A stretch of 64,000 bases of DNA from Brevibacterium sp. (GCA_030457025.1 JAKDSA010000002.1:1-64000); one strand, 5' to 3'; positions 1-10,537 are shown, counted from the first letter of the stretch. The notes: generated from the letters alone by a model not told the origin. Translations and numbers: made by a program.

Positions 1-4
1 TCGC

Positions 5-10
5 TAGGCT
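5..10 (+). promoter_or_regulatory. Probable -10 element (TAGGCT) of a leaderless coaE promoter
   Basis: TAGGCT fits the actinobacterial TANNNT -10 pattern and ends 6 nt before the coaE ATG at 17, so transcription would begin at or next to the start codon. No Shine-Dalgarno is present. The -35 region lies outside the window. The same layout recurs before other genes here. Confidence 0.5.
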
Positions 11-16
11 GATGTC

Positions 17-1177
17 ATGTTGAAGATAGGTCTCACCGGAGGAATCGGTGCAGGGAAGTCAACCGTCTCCGAGATCCTCGCCGCCCACGGTGCCGTGATC
101 GTCGATGCGGACACGATCGCCCGCGAGGTCGTCGCTCCGGGAGAGCCGCTGCTGACTCATCTCGCGCAGAGATTCGGTGAGGACGTCATCGCCGCCGACG
201 GGGGACTCGACCGGGCGCAACTGGCCGCCGCAGCATTCGTGGATGAAGAGTCGACAGCGGCGCTCAATGCACTGATGCATCCAGCGATCCGTGACCGCAC
301 CACCGACCACTTCGCAAAGCACTCCGACGCCGAGGTGGTCGTCCACGATGTTGCGCTGCTCGTTGAGAATTCGATGACCTCGGCCTATCACCTCAATCTT
401 CTCGTCGACGTTCCTGCCGCACTGCGTCTGGAACGGCTGATGAGCGCCCGGGGCATGGCCCGCGACGATGCCGAAGCGCGCATCGCCCGGCAGGCCGACG
501 ATGAGGACCGCTATGCGGTCTGCGATGTCATCATCGACAATGCGGGGTCGGTTCGGCAGACGCAGGATCGAGTCGCTCGTCTCGTCGAGGACCGGATCCT
601 TCCGTTTGCGGCGAATCTGGAAGCGCAGCGCCCTGCGGAACGGGGGCCGGTCGAACTCGTCGACCCGGCTTGCCAGGACTGGGCGCTTCAAGCACAGCGG
701 ATCATCGCCAAGCTGCACCACGGCATCGGCAAGTCGTTTCGCATCGACCATATCGGCTCCACAGCGGTGCCGGGTCTGGCTGGGAAGGACGTCATCGACC
801 TGCAGCTGCTCGTGTCCGATCTCGACGTGGCCCGCGAATTGGCTCCCCGCTTGGCCCAGCTGGGATATCCGGGGCATGACGGGTCCGACAACCTCGGCGA
901 GGGTCGGCTGGAGCCCAAACGATTCCACGCGAACACGGACCCGGGTCGGGCAGTCAACCTGCATGTCCGAACCGAGGACTCCGTCGGAGCCGTCTTCGCA
1001 CGGGAATTCGTGCAGCTCCTGCGCAGCGATGACAGTGAACGTGAGAGATACGCGCAGCTGAAGCGGACTCTGGCCGACGACTATGCCGGCGAAGGGCGCT
1101 CCGAAGGCTACTCGGAGGCGAAGGAACCGTACTTCCTGACGATGCGCAGACGACTCGTCCCAGGCAGCTTCGACTGA
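17..1177 (+). CDS. coaE: Dephospho-CoA kinase fused to a GrpB/UPF0157 domain
   Basis: CoaE phosphorylates the ribose 3'-OH of dephospho-CoA with ATP, the last step of coenzyme A synthesis, in the cytosol. Residues 1 to about 200 are the kinase, with P-loop GGIGAGKST at residues 8-16. Residues about 207-380 are a GrpB (UPF0157) domain, with the typical HIGSTAVPGLAGKDVIDLQ stretch, which resembles the nucleotidyltransferase fold. The 386-residue length is about twice that of a bacterial CoaE because of this fusion. The same fusion is known in mycobacteria, and the GrpB part is reported to help folding or activity there. The ATG at 17 is preceded by a -10-like TAGGCT and no ribosome binding site, so a leaderless mRNA is likely. 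Confidence 0.93.
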   Translation: MLKIGLTGGIGAGKSTVSEILAAHGAVIVDADTIAREVVAPGEPLLTHLAQRFGEDVIAADGGLDRAQLAAAAFVDEESTAALNALMHPAIRDRTTDHFAKHSDAEVVVHDVALLVENSMTSAYHLNLLVDVPAALRLERLMSARGMARDDAEARIARQADDEDRYAVCDVIIDNAGSVRQTQDRVARLVEDRILPFAANLEAQRPAERGPVELVDPACQDWALQAQRIIAKLHHGIGKSFRIDHIGSTAVPGLAGKDVIDLQLLVSDLDVARELAPRLAQLGYPGHDGSDNLGEGRLEPKRFHANTDPGRAVNLHVRTEDSVGAVFAREFVQLLRSDDSERERYAQLKRTLADDYAGEGRSEGYSEAKEPYFLTMRRRLVPGSFD

Positions 1178-1240
1178 GCCGAAGCGGTGCGATGCTCTGC
1201 CTGGTCGGGGTTGCGGGCTGTGTGACTCTCGCCTCTCCTG

Positions 1241-1269
1241 TTCACTGTGTCAGCGCCGAGGGTTAGTGT
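1241..1269 (+). promoter_or_regulatory. uvrB promoter, probably leaderless
   Basis: TTCACT (1241-1246), a 17-nt spacer and TAGTGT (1264-1269) form a sigma-70-like pair. The -10 ends 6 nt before the uvrB ATG at 1276. No Shine-Dalgarno is visible. No LexA-type palindrome was found in this intergenic stretch. Confidence 0.6.
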
Positions 1270-1275
1270 TGGATC

Positions 1276-3408
1276 ATGAGCTCAGAACGTCCCCTGCCAG
1301 CCATCGGCCACAGGCCGGATGTCACGCGCACAGTTGCCCCGTTCGAAGTCGTCTCCGAATATTCCCCCTCCGGTGATCAGCCCACCGCGATCACCGAGAT
1401 CTCAGAGCGCCTCGACCAGGGTGAGCGGGACATCGTCCTGCTGGGCGCGACCGGTACCGGCAAGTCTGCGACCACGGCCTGGCTGATCGAACAGGTTCAG
1501 CGACCCACGCTGATCATGGCGCCGAACAAGACCCTCGCCGCGCAGCTGGCCAACGAGTTCCGACAGCTGCTGCCAAACAACGCGGTCGAATACTTCGTCT
1601 CCTACTACGACTACTACCAGCCCGAGGCGTACGTCCCGCAGACGGACACCTTCATCGAGAAGGACTCCTCCGTCAACGATGAGGTCGAACGCCTCCGCCA
1701 CTCCGCGACGAACTCCCTGCTCACCCGCCGTGATGTCGTCGTCGTCTCGACCGTGTCCTGCATCTACGGTCTGGGCACACCCGAAGAATACGTCGATCGG
1801 ATGGTGACCCTGCAGCGCGGTGAACAGTGCGACCGCGATGAACTCCTCAAACGGTTCGTGTCGATGCAGTATGCCCGCAACGACATGGCATTCACCCGGG
1901 GCACCTTCCGCGTCAGGGGAGACACCGTCGAGATCATCCCGCAGTATGAGGAGCTGGCCCTGCGGATCGAGTTCTTCGGCGATGAGATCGAATCTCTCCA
2001 GACGCTGCATCCTCTGACCGGCGAGATCGTCCGCGAGGAGGAGACCATCCATGTCTTCCCAGCCTCGCACTATGTAGCCGGGGAGAACCGGATGGGGCGA
2101 GCTGTCAGCGAGATCGAGGACGAGCTGCAGAAGCGGTTGAGCGAATTCGAGACGCAGAACAAGCTCCTCGAGGCTCAGCGTCTGAAGATGCGCACGACCT
2201 ATGACCTCGAGATGATGGAGTCGATGGGCTTCACCTCCGGCATCGAGAACTACTCCCGTCACATCGACGGACGCCCCGCCGGATCGGCACCGAACTGCCT
2301 GCTCGACTACTTTCCCGAGGACTTCCTCCTCGTCATCGACGAATCTCACGTCACGGTGCCTCAGATCGGCGGCATGTACGAAGGCGACATGTCCCGCAAG
2401 CGCACTCTGGTCGAACACGGATTCCGTCTTCCCAGTGCGATGGACAACCGGCCCCTGAAGTTCGACGAGTTCCGTGAACGCATCGGCCAGGCCGTGTATC
2501 TGTCCGCAACCCCGGGAAACTTCGAGCTGGGGAACTCCGACGGATACGTCCAGCAGATCATCCGACCCACCGGGCTCGTGGATCCGGAGATCGTCGTCAA
2601 ACCGACGAAGGGACAGATCGACGATCTTCTCGACGAGATCAGAACCCGCGTCGACGCCCAGGAACGAGTCCTGGTCACCACACTGACGAAGAAGATGGCC
2701 GAGGACCTCACGGACTATCTCCTCGAACACGATGTGCGCGTCCAATACCTGCATTCGGACGTCGACACATTGCGTCGTGTCGAACTCCTGACAGAACTGA
2801 GAGCGGGAGAGTTCGACGTGCTCGTGGGAATCAACCTTCTGCGTGAGGGCCTCGACCTGCCCGAAGTCTCCCTCGTAGCCATCCTCGACGCCGACAAGGA
2901 AGGGTTCCTGCGTTCGGCGACGTCGCTGATCCAGACGATCGGTCGTGCAGCCCGCAACATCCGCGGCCAGGTCCACATGTACGCCGATACCATCACGCGC
3001 TCCATGCGGGAAGCCATCGACGAGACCGACCGACGACGTGAGATCCAGGTCGCCCACAACAAGGAACACGGCATCGACCCCACGCCACTGGTCAAGAAGA
3101 TCGCAGACATCACCGAACGGCTGCAGCGCGAAGATGCCGATACCCGTGAGCTCCTCACCGAATTCGACTACGGCAAGGGCAAACGCGGATACAACTCGAC
3201 GCTGACCGACGAACAGCGTCAGGCCGCAGGCAAGTCCGGTTCCCTGCGTCCACCGGCAGCGGACCTGACCGAACTCATCGAGTCACTCACCTCGCAGATG
3301 CACACGGCAGCCGCTGAGCTGCAGTTCGAGCTCGCCGCCCGCCTGCGGGATGAACTCTCGGACCTCAAGAAGGAGCTGCGGCAGATGAAGCAGGCCGGGC
3401 ACGCCTGA
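1276..3408 (+). CDS. uvrB: Excinuclease ABC subunit B
   Basis: UvrB is the damage-verification helicase of nucleotide excision repair. It is loaded by UvrA2 and then recruits UvrC. The 710-residue protein is full length. The P-loop GATGTGKS is at residues 57-64, the beta-hairpin stretch rich in [12 protein letters not shown] at about 113-124, and the DESH motif II at about 355-358. Conserved helicase motifs follow, and a C-terminal UVR domain (about 665-705) docks UvrC. Start ATG 1276 is supported by the leaderless promoter spacing. uvrA and uvrC lie downstream, separated by terC, yciI and a helicase, as in other Actinobacteria. Confidence 0.97.
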   Translation: MSSERPLPAIGHRPDVTRTVAPFEVVSEYSPSGDQPTAITEISERLDQGERDIVLLGATGTGKSATTAWLIEQVQRPTLIMAPNKTLAAQLANEFRQLLPNNAVEYFVSYYDYYQPEAYVPQTDTFIEKDSSVNDEVERLRHSATNSLLTRRDVVVVSTVSCIYGLGTPEEYVDRMVTLQRGEQCDRDELLKRFVSMQYARNDMAFTRGTFRVRGDTVEIIPQYEELALRIEFFGDEIESLQTLHPLTGEIVREEETIHVFPASHYVAGENRMGRAVSEIEDELQKRLSEFETQNKLLEAQRLKMRTTYDLEMMESMGFTSGIENYSRHIDGRPAGSAPNCLLDYFPEDFLLVIDESHVTVPQIGGMYEGDMSRKRTLVEHGFRLPSAMDNRPLKFDEFRERIGQAVYLSATPGNFELGNSDGYVQQIIRPTGLVDPEIVVKPTKGQIDDLLDEIRTRVDAQERVLVTTLTKKMAEDLTDYLLEHDVRVQYLHSDVDTLRRVELLTELRAGEFDVLVGINLLREGLDLPEVSLVAILDADKEGFLRSATSLIQTIGRAARNIRGQVHMYADTITRSMREAIDETDRRREIQVAHNKEHGIDPTPLVKKIADITERLQREDADTRELLTEFDYGKGKRGYNSTLTDEQRQAAGKSGSLRPPAADLTELIESLTSQMHTAAAELQFELAARLRDELSDLKKELRQMKQAGHA

Positions 3409-3445
3409 GCCGACCCGCGTGCAAGTGGGCGAACATCCGCACGAC

Positions 3446-3451
3446 TATACT
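3446..3451 (+). promoter_or_regulatory. -10 element (TATACT) for the terC leader
   Basis: TATACT is the best -10 hexamer in the uvrB-terC gap. Initiation 7-10 nt downstream would begin the transcript just before the first paired stem of the riboswitch-like leader at about 3461. The -35 is poorly conserved. Confidence 0.5.
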
Positions 3452-3460
3452 GGGACGGCT

Positions 3461-3577
3461 GGCGAAAGGGAGTATCCCGTCCATCCGTGCTCGTCACCAC
3501 GATCCCTCAGAGGGTCCGGGCACGGAGCGCACGCCGTCGCTGCTTCAGCGGTATCAGCGTGGGAGAGACTTTCGGCA
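3461..3577 (+). ncRNA. Probable yybP-ykoY (Mn2+) riboswitch upstream of terC
   Basis: The 5' part reads GCGAAAGGGAGTATCCC and the 3' part GGGAGAGACTTTCGG. CGAAAG (3463-3468) pairs with CTTTCG (3569-3574) to form P1, and the flanking GGGAGTA and GAGACTTT segments match the conserved arms of the yybP-ykoY family as I remember it. The element is about 115 nt and starts just after a TATACT -10. It precedes terC, one of the commonest gene families controlled by this Mn2+ sensor. Assignment is by motif and context only; a covariance-model search was not possible. Confidence 0.7.
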
Positions 3578-3610
3578 CGGGTACATCACCGACACCGTTG
3601 AAAGGCTTCC

Positions 3611-4672
3611 ATGGATATCCTGTCCTCCACACTCGCTGCAGGCGGTCAAGCCGCAGCGGGGAGTGAGACCGCCATCCCCACATGGTTCATGATCACATCT
3701 GGAATCGTCGTCGTCGCGATCCTCATCCTCGACCTCCTCCTCGTCATCAAGCGCCCCCACACACCGTCGATGAAGGAAGCGGGCATCTGGGTCGCCTTCT
3801 ACGTCGGCCTCGCCATCGTCTTCGCCGGCGCGCTCTTCGCCATCGGAGACGCAACGCACGGCAGTGAGTTCCTCACCGGTTGGCTGCTCGAATACTCGCT
3901 GAGCATCGACAACCTGTTCGTATTCATCATCATCATGGGCAGCTTCTCGGTTCCGCGGAAGTATCAGCAGGAAGTCCTCATGGTGGGCATCATCATCGCC
4001 ATCGTCTTCCGCGGCATCTTCATCCTGGCCGGTTCGGCGATCATCACCGCATTCGTCGAGGTCTTCTTCATCTTCGGCATCTTCCTCCTCATCGTCGCCT
4101 ACAGGCAGGCGTTCACCAGTGAGGACGAAGGCGACGGAGAGAACGCTCTCATTCGCCTCCTGCGCAAACGCATCAACGTCGTCGACGAATACCACGGCAA
4201 CAGCCTGCGCGTGACCATCGAGGGCAAGAAGTTCTGGACGCCCATGTTCATCGTCTTCATCGCCATCGGGTCCACCGACGTGATGTTCGCACTCGACTCG
4301 ATTCCGGCGATCTTCGGCGTCACACAGAATACGTTCCTGGTCTTCACGGCCAACGTCTTCGCACTGATGGGCCTGCGTCAGCTCTACTTCCTGCTCGGGG
4401 GCCTCGTCGACAAGCTCGTCTACCTCCACTACGGAATCGCGGCAATCCTTGCCTTCATCGGCGTCAAGCTCTTCATCCATGCTCTGCACGAATCGGACTG
4501 GGAATTCCTGTCCTGGGGCGCTGTGATCCCCGAGGTGCCGACGTGGCTGTCGCTGAGCTTCATCGTCGTTGCCATGGCGGTGGCGACGCTCGCCTCCGTG
4601 GCGAAGATGAAGAAGGACGGAATCCCGATCCGCAGTTCCAACTCCGGGGAGTCAGAGGACTCGCAGGATTGA
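3611..4672 (+). CDS. TerC/Alx-family integral membrane protein, likely Mn2+ exporter
   Basis: This 353-residue polytopic membrane protein belongs to the TerC family, whose characterised members (Alx, MeeF/MeeY type) export manganese or load it onto secreted enzymes. Roughly nine hydrophobic helices are visible. Signature acidic membrane motifs SIDNLFVF and DVMFALDSIPA carry the presumed metal-coordinating Asp residues. The hydrophilic tail is Ser- and Glu-rich. A riboswitch-like leader of the yybP-ykoY type lies directly upstream, consistent with induction by excess Mn2+. A stem-loop after the gene probably terminates it against the convergent yciI-like gene. The older name tellurite resistance protein is not supported by anything in the sequence. 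Confidence 0.9.
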   Translation: MDILSSTLAAGGQAAAGSETAIPTWFMITSGIVVVAILILDLLLVIKRPHTPSMKEAGIWVAFYVGLAIVFAGALFAIGDATHGSEFLTGWLLEYSLSIDNLFVFIIIMGSFSVPRKYQQEVLMVGIIIAIVFRGIFILAGSAIITAFVEVFFIFGIFLLIVAYRQAFTSEDEGDGENALIRLLRKRINVVDEYHGNSLRVTIEGKKFWTPMFIVFIAIGSTDVMFALDSIPAIFGVTQNTFLVFTANVFALMGLRQLYFLLGGLVDKLVYLHYGIAAILAFIGVKLFIHALHESDWEFLSWGAVIPEVPTWLSLSFIVVAMAVATLASVAKMKKDGIPIRSSNSGESEDSQD

Positions 4673-4714
4673 TTGCCCGAGACCACAACCGCTCCGAAAG
4701 CTGCAGTTGTGACT

Positions 4715-4753
4715 GTGCGCGGGTATCCTCCCGAATGGGGGACACCCGCGCAC
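4715..4753. terminator. Stem-loop between convergent terC and yciI-like gene
   Basis: GTGCGCGGGT (4715-4724) pairs perfectly with ACCCGCGCAC (4744-4753) around a 19-nt loop. It lies between two convergent stop codons. No clear U-tract follows, so it may act as a bidirectional, weak intrinsic terminator. Confidence 0.6.
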
Positions 4754-4768
4754 TGGCCCCATGCGGTC

Positions 4769-5059
4769 TCAGTTCTGGGAGAACGGGCCGTAGACCGGGG
4801 TCCACTCTCGAACGATCGTTTCGTCGATCACGCCGATCGACGCATAGGGATCGGTCGCCAACAGGCGTTCGATCTCGGCCCGGTCGGCTGCCTGCAGGAG
4901 CAGCAGACCCCCGGGGACCGGCTCATCGTCCAGTGGGCCCGAGGCCAGAACGGTTCCGGCTTCGTACAGATCGGCCTGCCACGCGCGATGGGCAGGTCGT
5001 GACTCCATCCGGGTGTCTGTATCCGGTCCATAGACATAGTTGACGGCGAAAACCGGCAT
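4769..5059 (-). CDS. YciI-like (YCII domain) protein
   Basis: This small cytosolic protein of 96 residues has the ferredoxin-like YCII fold. It begins MPVFAVNYVYGPD, followed by a conserved HRAWQ segment and an SGPLDDEPVPGG-like loop that form the family's putative active site, and ends in the usual strand. The start at 5059 is chosen because CAGGAG lies 6 nt upstream; longer upstream frames lack the family match. The family includes a dechlorinase and many proteins of unknown role, so the substrate cannot be given. It is divergent from the helicase gene. Confidence 0.85.
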   Translation of the reverse strand: MPVFAVNYVYGPDTDTRMESRPAHRAWQADLYEAGTVLASGPLDDEPVPGGLLLLQAADRAEIERLLATDPYASIGVIDETIVREWTPVYGPFSQN

Positions 5060-5125
5060 CTGAAACTCCTGAGGTTCGATCAATAGGATGGACATCAGTC
5101 TAAACGGAAAGGTCGGTGCATAGTT

Positions 5126-7651
5126 GTGGTGCGTTTGCAGGAGATCCCAGCGGAATTCGCTGATGAAGACGCGGTGTATGAGGCCTTCGGCCGGTACTGC
5201 GAAGAGCTGGGAATCGAACCGTACTCGGCTCAGGACGAAGCCATCCTCAACATTCTGGCCGGCGACAACACGGTCGTGGCCACCCCCACAGGTTCGGGCA
5301 AGTCCCTGGTCGCGCTGTTCGCTCTCTACCAATCATTCACCCGCGGAATCCGGGCCTATTACACCGCACCGTTGAAGGCTCTGGTCAGCGAGAAGTTCTT
5401 CTCCCTCATCGACGCCTTCGGCCCTGAAAACGTCGGCATGATCACCGGAGACTCCACTGTCAACGGGGATGCACCCGTGATCTGTGCGACGGCCGAGATC
5501 CTAGCGAACCAGGCGCTGCGTGAAGGCGGTCTGGTCGACGCAGGCATGGTCGTCATGGACGAATTCCACTATGTCGCCGATCCCTCACGGGGGTGGGCGT
5601 GGCAGGTGCCTCTGCTCGAGATGCCACAAGCGCAGTTCGTGCTCATGTCGGCCACGCTGGGCGACACGAGTGAAATCTGCCGCACCATGGAGGACACGAC
5701 TGGTCGTGACAGCTCCGTCGTCACCTCGGCGACTCGACCGGTCCCTCTCGACTACGAATACTCCACCGAGACTCTGTCCGACACATTGCGGTCCCTGGTG
5801 CGCAACGACAAATCCCCCGTCTATGTTGTGTCCTACTCCCAGGCCGGCGCCATCGACCTGGCCACAGGACTGCTGTCCGTCGACCTCGCGTCGAAGGAGC
5901 AGAAGGCTGCGATCGCGGCAGCCCTCAAGGGCTTCACCTTCTCGAAGGGATTCGGGCAGAGTCTGCGCAAGCTGCTCCTGCACGGAGTCGGCGTCCACCA
6001 CGCCGGCATGCTGCCCAAATATCGCAGGCTGGTCGAACAGCTCGCACTCAAGGGGCTGCTGTTGGTCATCTCGGGCACAGACACACTCGGCGTCGGCATC
6101 AACGTCCCGATCCGGTCCGTGCTGCTGACCGGGCTGACGAAGTTCGACGGGCGGAAGATGCGCAAACTCAGCGTGCGTGAATTCCACCAGCTGGCAGGCC
6201 GCGCCGGTCGTGCCGGGTTCGATACCCGCGGCTATGTCGTCGCCCAGGCTCCCGAACATGTCATCGAGAACATGCGCGCCGAGGCCAAGGCGGCCAATGC
6301 GGACAAGAAAAAGAAGAAGGTCAAGAAGAAGTCCGCCCCGGCCGGGTTCGTCGGCTGGTCGGAGGAGACCTTCGCCAAGCTCATCGAATCCCCGGCCGAA
6401 TCCCTGCGCTCACGGATGAAGATCGATCACTCGATGCTCCTCAACCTCGTCGCCCGCCCTGGCTCGAACGTGTCCACGATCAGCTGCTTCATCGATAAGA
6501 CCCACGAGAGCCGGGAACGCCATCTCGACCTCAAGCTCACAGCCCTGAACATCGGTCGCTCTCTCCTCGACGCCGGCCTCATCGAAGCCAAGGGAGACGA
6601 ACTGGTTCCGACCACGGATCTGGGACCGCAGTTCGCCCTCAACCAGCCGTTGGCCCCATTCGTGCTCGCCGGACTGGAGCTGCTCGATCCTGAGTCGGAG
6701 ACCAATGCCCTCGACGTGGTCTCACTCGTCGAATCCACCACCCCGGTGCCGTTCCCCGTCCTCAAAGGTCAGCTCGATCGAATCAAGAAAGACACCTTGG
6801 CCGAGCTCAAGGCAGATGGTCTCGAATACCCCGAGCGCATGGCCATCCTCGACGAGGTCGAAGGTCCGAAGCCATTGGCCCAGATCCTCGAGCCCGCGTT
6901 CGAACACTTCATCGAGGCGCATCCCTGGCTGCGGGCCGGGAACTTCGAACCGAAGTCGATCGTGCGCGACATGGTCGAACAGGCGATGGGCTTCACCCAG
7001 TTCGTCGGCTACTACAGTCTCACCCGGGTCGAAGGCAGCCTCCTGCGCTACCTCACGGATGTGTTCCGGGCACTGACGCATAATGTGCCCGCCGACGACA
7101 GGACTGACGAACTCTCGACCATCATCGAATGGCTGGGGGAGACGATCGCCCGGACCGACTCGTCCCTGCTCGACGAATGGCGGACCTTGCAGGGACTGTC
7201 CCCGACGGACTTCGCGGACGAGGAGCTGCCGGATCTCGATCGCAAGTTCTCGGACAACGCGAGGGTCTTCACCGCCGAGGTGCGCAATGCCCTGTTCCAT
7301 CGGGTGCTGCTGGCCGAACGCGCCGACTACGCGGAGCTGGGCCGGCTCGATGCCGACAGCGGCTTCGACGCCACAGCCTGGGAAGACGCGATCGAGGACT
7401 TCTACGACGAGTACGGCGACCTCCGAATCGATGGCAGGGCCAGAGGTCAGGAATATATCTCGATCGACGCTGGTTCACAGACTTGGACCGTCCGTCAGAC
7501 CTTGGTCGATCCCGATGACAACAGGGACTGGGCCATCGACGCCGAGGTGGACGTGCCCGCCAGTGACGAAGCCGGAGACATCGTGCTCCGGATCGTCGCA
7601 GTCGGAGAGATCAGCGGCAGTCCCCATTCGAGCAATGTCAGTGCCGAGTAA
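5126..7651 (+). CDS. Ski2-like DEAD/DEAH-box RNA helicase with DUF3516-type C-terminus
   Basis: This is an 841-residue superfamily 2 helicase. The P-loop ATPTGSGKS is at about residues 52-60, the Walker B variant DEFH at 145-148, and SAT motif III follows. The second RecA lobe includes GTDTLGVGINVP and the motif VI QLAGRAGRAG. A Lys-rich insert (KKKKKVKKKS) separates the motor from a long C-terminal region that matches what is annotated as DUF3516 in actinobacterial helicases. It probably remodels RNA or ribonucleoprotein; the exact target is unknown. The start is uncertain: GTG at 5126 or 5129 are both possible and no good Shine-Dalgarno is seen. Confidence 0.88.
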   Translation: MVRLQEIPAEFADEDAVYEAFGRYCEELGIEPYSAQDEAILNILAGDNTVVATPTGSGKSLVALFALYQSFTRGIRAYYTAPLKALVSEKFFSLIDAFGPENVGMITGDSTVNGDAPVICATAEILANQALREGGLVDAGMVVMDEFHYVADPSRGWAWQVPLLEMPQAQFVLMSATLGDTSEICRTMEDTTGRDSSVVTSATRPVPLDYEYSTETLSDTLRSLVRNDKSPVYVVSYSQAGAIDLATGLLSVDLASKEQKAAIAAALKGFTFSKGFGQSLRKLLLHGVGVHHAGMLPKYRRLVEQLALKGLLLVISGTDTLGVGINVPIRSVLLTGLTKFDGRKMRKLSVREFHQLAGRAGRAGFDTRGYVVAQAPEHVIENMRAEAKAANADKKKKKVKKKSAPAGFVGWSEETFAKLIESPAESLRSRMKIDHSMLLNLVARPGSNVSTISCFIDKTHESRERHLDLKLTALNIGRSLLDAGLIEAKGDELVPTTDLGPQFALNQPLAPFVLAGLELLDPESETNALDVVSLVESTTPVPFPVLKGQLDRIKKDTLAELKADGLEYPERMAILDEVEGPKPLAQILEPAFEHFIEAHPWLRAGNFEPKSIVRDMVEQAMGFTQFVGYYSLTRVEGSLLRYLTDVFRALTHNVPADDRTDELSTIIEWLGETIARTDSSLLDEWRTLQGLSPTDFADEELPDLDRKFSDNARVFTAEVRNALFHRVLLAERADYAELGRLDADSGFDATAWEDAIEDFYDEYGDLRIDGRARGQEYISIDAGSQTWTVRQTLVDPDDNRDWAIDAEVDVPASDEAGDIVLRIVAVGEISGSPHSSNVSAE

Positions 7652-7657
7652 TACAGT
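7652..7657 (+). promoter_or_regulatory. -10 element (TACAGT) of a leaderless uvrA promoter
   Basis: TACAGT ends 6 nt before the GTG at 7664, which argues for GTG 7664 rather than ATG 7667 as the start. No Shine-Dalgarno is present, no good -35 was seen, and no SOS box is visible. Confidence 0.5.
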
Positions 7658-7663
7658 GGACGG

Positions 7664-10537
7664 GTGATGAAAACTAACAGCGATGAGCAGTCGGCAGGCG
7701 TGTCACATCTCGACACTCTGTGGGTCAAGGGCGCACGCGCCCATAACCTGAAGAACGTGGAGATCGCCCTGCCCCGCGACTCCATGGTCGTCTTCACCGG
7801 TCTGTCGGGGTCGGGGAAGTCGTCCCTGGCCTTCGACACGATCTTCGCCGAGGGCCAGCGTCGCTACGTGGAGTCCCTGTCCGCATACGCCCGCATGTTC
7901 CTGGGCCAGATGGACAAACCCGACGTCGACTTCATCGAGGGCCTGTCACCGGCGGTGTCGATCGACCAGAAGTCGACCTCCCGCAACCCCCGTTCCACGG
8001 TCGGCACCATCACCGAGGTGTACGACTTCCTGCGTCTCCTGTGGGCTCGGATCGGCGTGCCGCACTGCCCCGTGTGCGGTGAGATCATCACGAAGCAGAC
8101 CCCGCAGCAGATCGTCGACCAGCTGCTCGAACTCGAAGAGCGGACGAAGTTCCTCGTCCTCGCTCCCATCGTCCGGTCCCGCAAGGGCGAGTTCGTCGAC
8201 CTCTTCACCGACCTGCAGGCCAAGGGCTTCTCCCGCGCCGTCGTCGACGGCGAGCAGATCACCCTCAGCGAACCTCCCACCCTGGAGAAGCAGTACAAGC
8301 ACACGATCTCCGTGGTCGTCGACCGCCTCGTGGCCAAGTCGGGTCTGCGCCCCCGCCTCACCGACTCGGTTGAGACAGCACTGGGCCTGGCAGATGGGCG
8401 CATCGATGTCGAGATGGTCGATGAGGGCGTGACGCGGACCTTCTCCGAGCACATGTCCTGCCCGAATGAGCACCCGCTGGCCATCGACGAGATCGAGCCC
8501 CGAGCATTCTCGTTCAACTCACCCTTCGGCGCCTGTCCCACATGCGACGGCATCGGCACTCGACTGCAGGTCGATGAGACTCTCGTCGTCCCGGATGAGG
8601 ACATGTCCCTCGGCGAAGGAGCGATCGCACCTTGGTCGGGTGGGAAGCAGGTGACCAAATACTTCAACCGTCTCCTCAAGGGCCTCGGCGATGAACTCGG
8701 CTTCGACATGAGTACATCGTGGAAGGACCTGAGGAAGTCAGACAAGACGGCGATTCTGACCGGCAAGGACTACAAGGTCCACGTCAAATACAAGAACCGG
8801 TTCGGTCGCGAACGCACCTACTCCACCGGCTTCGAAGGTGTGTACCAGTACATCCAGCGCAAGCACGAGGAAACCGAGTCGGACTGGTCTCGGGATCGCT
8901 ACGAGTCCTATATGCGCGAGATTCCCTGCGCGAGCTGCAATGGTGCCCGTCTCAAACCGGAGATCCTGGCCGTCAGGGTCGGTGGCAAGTCGATCGCCGA
9001 GGTGTCCGAGCTCGCCCTCGACGAATCTGCGGAATTCCTGTCCCACCTGGAGCTCAGCTCCCGTGATGCGGCCGTGGCGGCGCAGGTGATGAAGGAGATC
9101 AACGCACGCCTGGGCTTCCTCCTCGACGTCGGGCTCGATTACCTCAGCCTCGATCGGCCCGCAGGGTCCCTGTCCGGCGGTGAGGCTCAGCGCATCCGGC
9201 TGGCCACTCAGATCGGCTCTGGACTCGTCGGGGTCCTCTACGTCCTCGACGAACCCTCGATCGGCCTGCACCAGCGCGACAATCGTCGGCTCATCGAGAC
9301 CCTGAACAAGCTCAAGGAGCTGGGCAATACTCTCATCGTCGTCGAACACGATGAGGACACCATCGATTCGGCCGACTGGATCGTCGACATCGGTCCGGGT
9401 GCGGGCGAGCACGGGGGAGAGGTCATCTACTCGGGCCCCGTCGACGGTCTCAAGGACGCTGAACGCTCCATCACCGGTGACTATCTCGCCGGACGCAGAG
9501 CCATCCAGATTCCTCCCACGCGCAGGCCGGTGGACCAGGATCGCGTCGTCACGGTCGAAAATGCGGTCGAGAACAACCTCCGCGACGTGACGGTCTCATT
9601 CCCGCTCGGGGTGCTCACCGCCATCACGGGCGTGTCCGGGTCGGGCAAGTCGACCCTGGTCAACGAGATCCTCTACACACAGTTGGCCAACGTGCTCAAC
9701 GGTGCCTCACGAGTGCCGGGCAGACACAAGCGAGTCACCGGTCTCGACAACCTCGACAAGGTCGTCCACGTCGACCAGTCACCGATCGGGCGGACCCCGC
9801 GCTCCAACCCGGCGACCTACACCGGCGTCTTCGACCGCATCCGCCGGCTGTTCGCTGACACCGAATCGGCGAAGGTCCGCGGCTACCAGCCGGGACGGTT
9901 CTCATTCAACGTCAAGGGCGGCCGCTGCGAGAACTGCAGCGGCGACGGCACGATCAAGATCGAGATGAACTTCCTGCCCGATGTCTTCGTCACCTGTGAA
10001 GTGTGCGGGGGAGCCCGGTACAACCGCGAGACGCTCGAAGTGACCTTCAAGGGCAAGTCCATCGCCGAGGTGCTGGAGATGCCCATCGAGCAGGGGGCCG
10101 AATTCTTCGCCGCGATCCCGGCCATCTCCCGACACCTGGACACACTCGTCGAGGTGGGCCTGGGCTATGTTCGCCTCGGCCAGCCCGCGACCACGCTCTC
10201 CGGTGGCGAGGCCCAGCGCGTCAAGCTCGCTGCCGAACTCCAGAAGCGCTCCCGCGGGCGCACCGTCTACGTCCTCGACGAACCGACCACAGGACTGCAC
10301 TTCGAGGACATCTCGAAGCTGCTGCATGTTCTGCAGGGGCTCGTCGAGAAGGGCAATACAGTCATCGTCATCGAACACAACCTCGATGTCATCGGCAACG
10401 CCGACCACGTCATCGACCTGGGCCCCGAAGGCGGACGAGGCGGTGGACACGTCATCGCACAGGGCACCCCGGAAGAGGTTGCCGACGATCCGGCAAGTCA
10501 CACCGGTCGGTTCCTCAAAGCGATGCTCGATGGCTGA
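7664..10537 (+). CDS. uvrA: Excinuclease ABC subunit A
   Basis: UvrA is the dimeric ABC-type ATPase that recognises bulky DNA damage and loads UvrB. The 957-residue protein has two ABC modules, with P-loops GLSGSGKSS near residue 46 and GVSGSGKST near residue 656. Both carry LSGGEAQR signatures, and the protein has the Cys-pair zinc modules typical of UvrA ([19 protein letters not shown] to CEVCGG). The GTG at 7664 is preferred because a -10 hexamer ends 6 nt upstream. Its 3' end overlaps the uvrC start by 8 nt, so the two are translationally coupled. Confidence 0.97.
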   Translation: MMKTNSDEQSAGVSHLDTLWVKGARAHNLKNVEIALPRDSMVVFTGLSGSGKSSLAFDTIFAEGQRRYVESLSAYARMFLGQMDKPDVDFIEGLSPAVSIDQKSTSRNPRSTVGTITEVYDFLRLLWARIGVPHCPVCGEIITKQTPQQIVDQLLELEERTKFLVLAPIVRSRKGEFVDLFTDLQAKGFSRAVVDGEQITLSEPPTLEKQYKHTISVVVDRLVAKSGLRPRLTDSVETALGLADGRIDVEMVDEGVTRTFSEHMSCPNEHPLAIDEIEPRAFSFNSPFGACPTCDGIGTRLQVDETLVVPDEDMSLGEGAIAPWSGGKQVTKYFNRLLKGLGDELGFDMSTSWKDLRKSDKTAILTGKDYKVHVKYKNRFGRERTYSTGFEGVYQYIQRKHEETESDWSRDRYESYMREIPCASCNGARLKPEILAVRVGGKSIAEVSELALDESAEFLSHLELSSRDAAVAAQVMKEINARLGFLLDVGLDYLSLDRPAGSLSGGEAQRIRLATQIGSGLVGVLYVLDEPSIGLHQRDNRRLIETLNKLKELGNTLIVVEHDEDTIDSADWIVDIGPGAGEHGGEVIYSGPVDGLKDAERSITGDYLAGRRAIQIPPTRRPVDQDRVVTVENAVENNLRDVTVSFPLGVLTAITGVSGSGKSTLVNEILYTQLANVLNGASRVPGRHKRVTGLDNLDKVVHVDQSPIGRTPRSNPATYTGVFDRIRRLFADTESAKVRGYQPGRFSFNVKGGRCENCSGDGTIKIEMNFLPDVFVTCEVCGGARYNRETLEVTFKGKSIAEVLEMPIEQGAEFFAAIPAISRHLDTLVEVGLGYVRLGQPATTLSGGEAQRVKLAAELQKRSRGRTVYVLDEPTTGLHFEDISKLLHVLQGLVEKGNTVIVIEHNLDVIGNADHVIDLGPEGGRGGGHVIAQGTPEEVADDPASHTGRFLKAMLDG

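Noticed and set aside
1402..3069. 555-codon open frame opposite uvrB on the minus strand
   Set aside because: Mirror frame of a highly conserved gene; no family motifs and no promoter. GC-rich codon use opens such frames.
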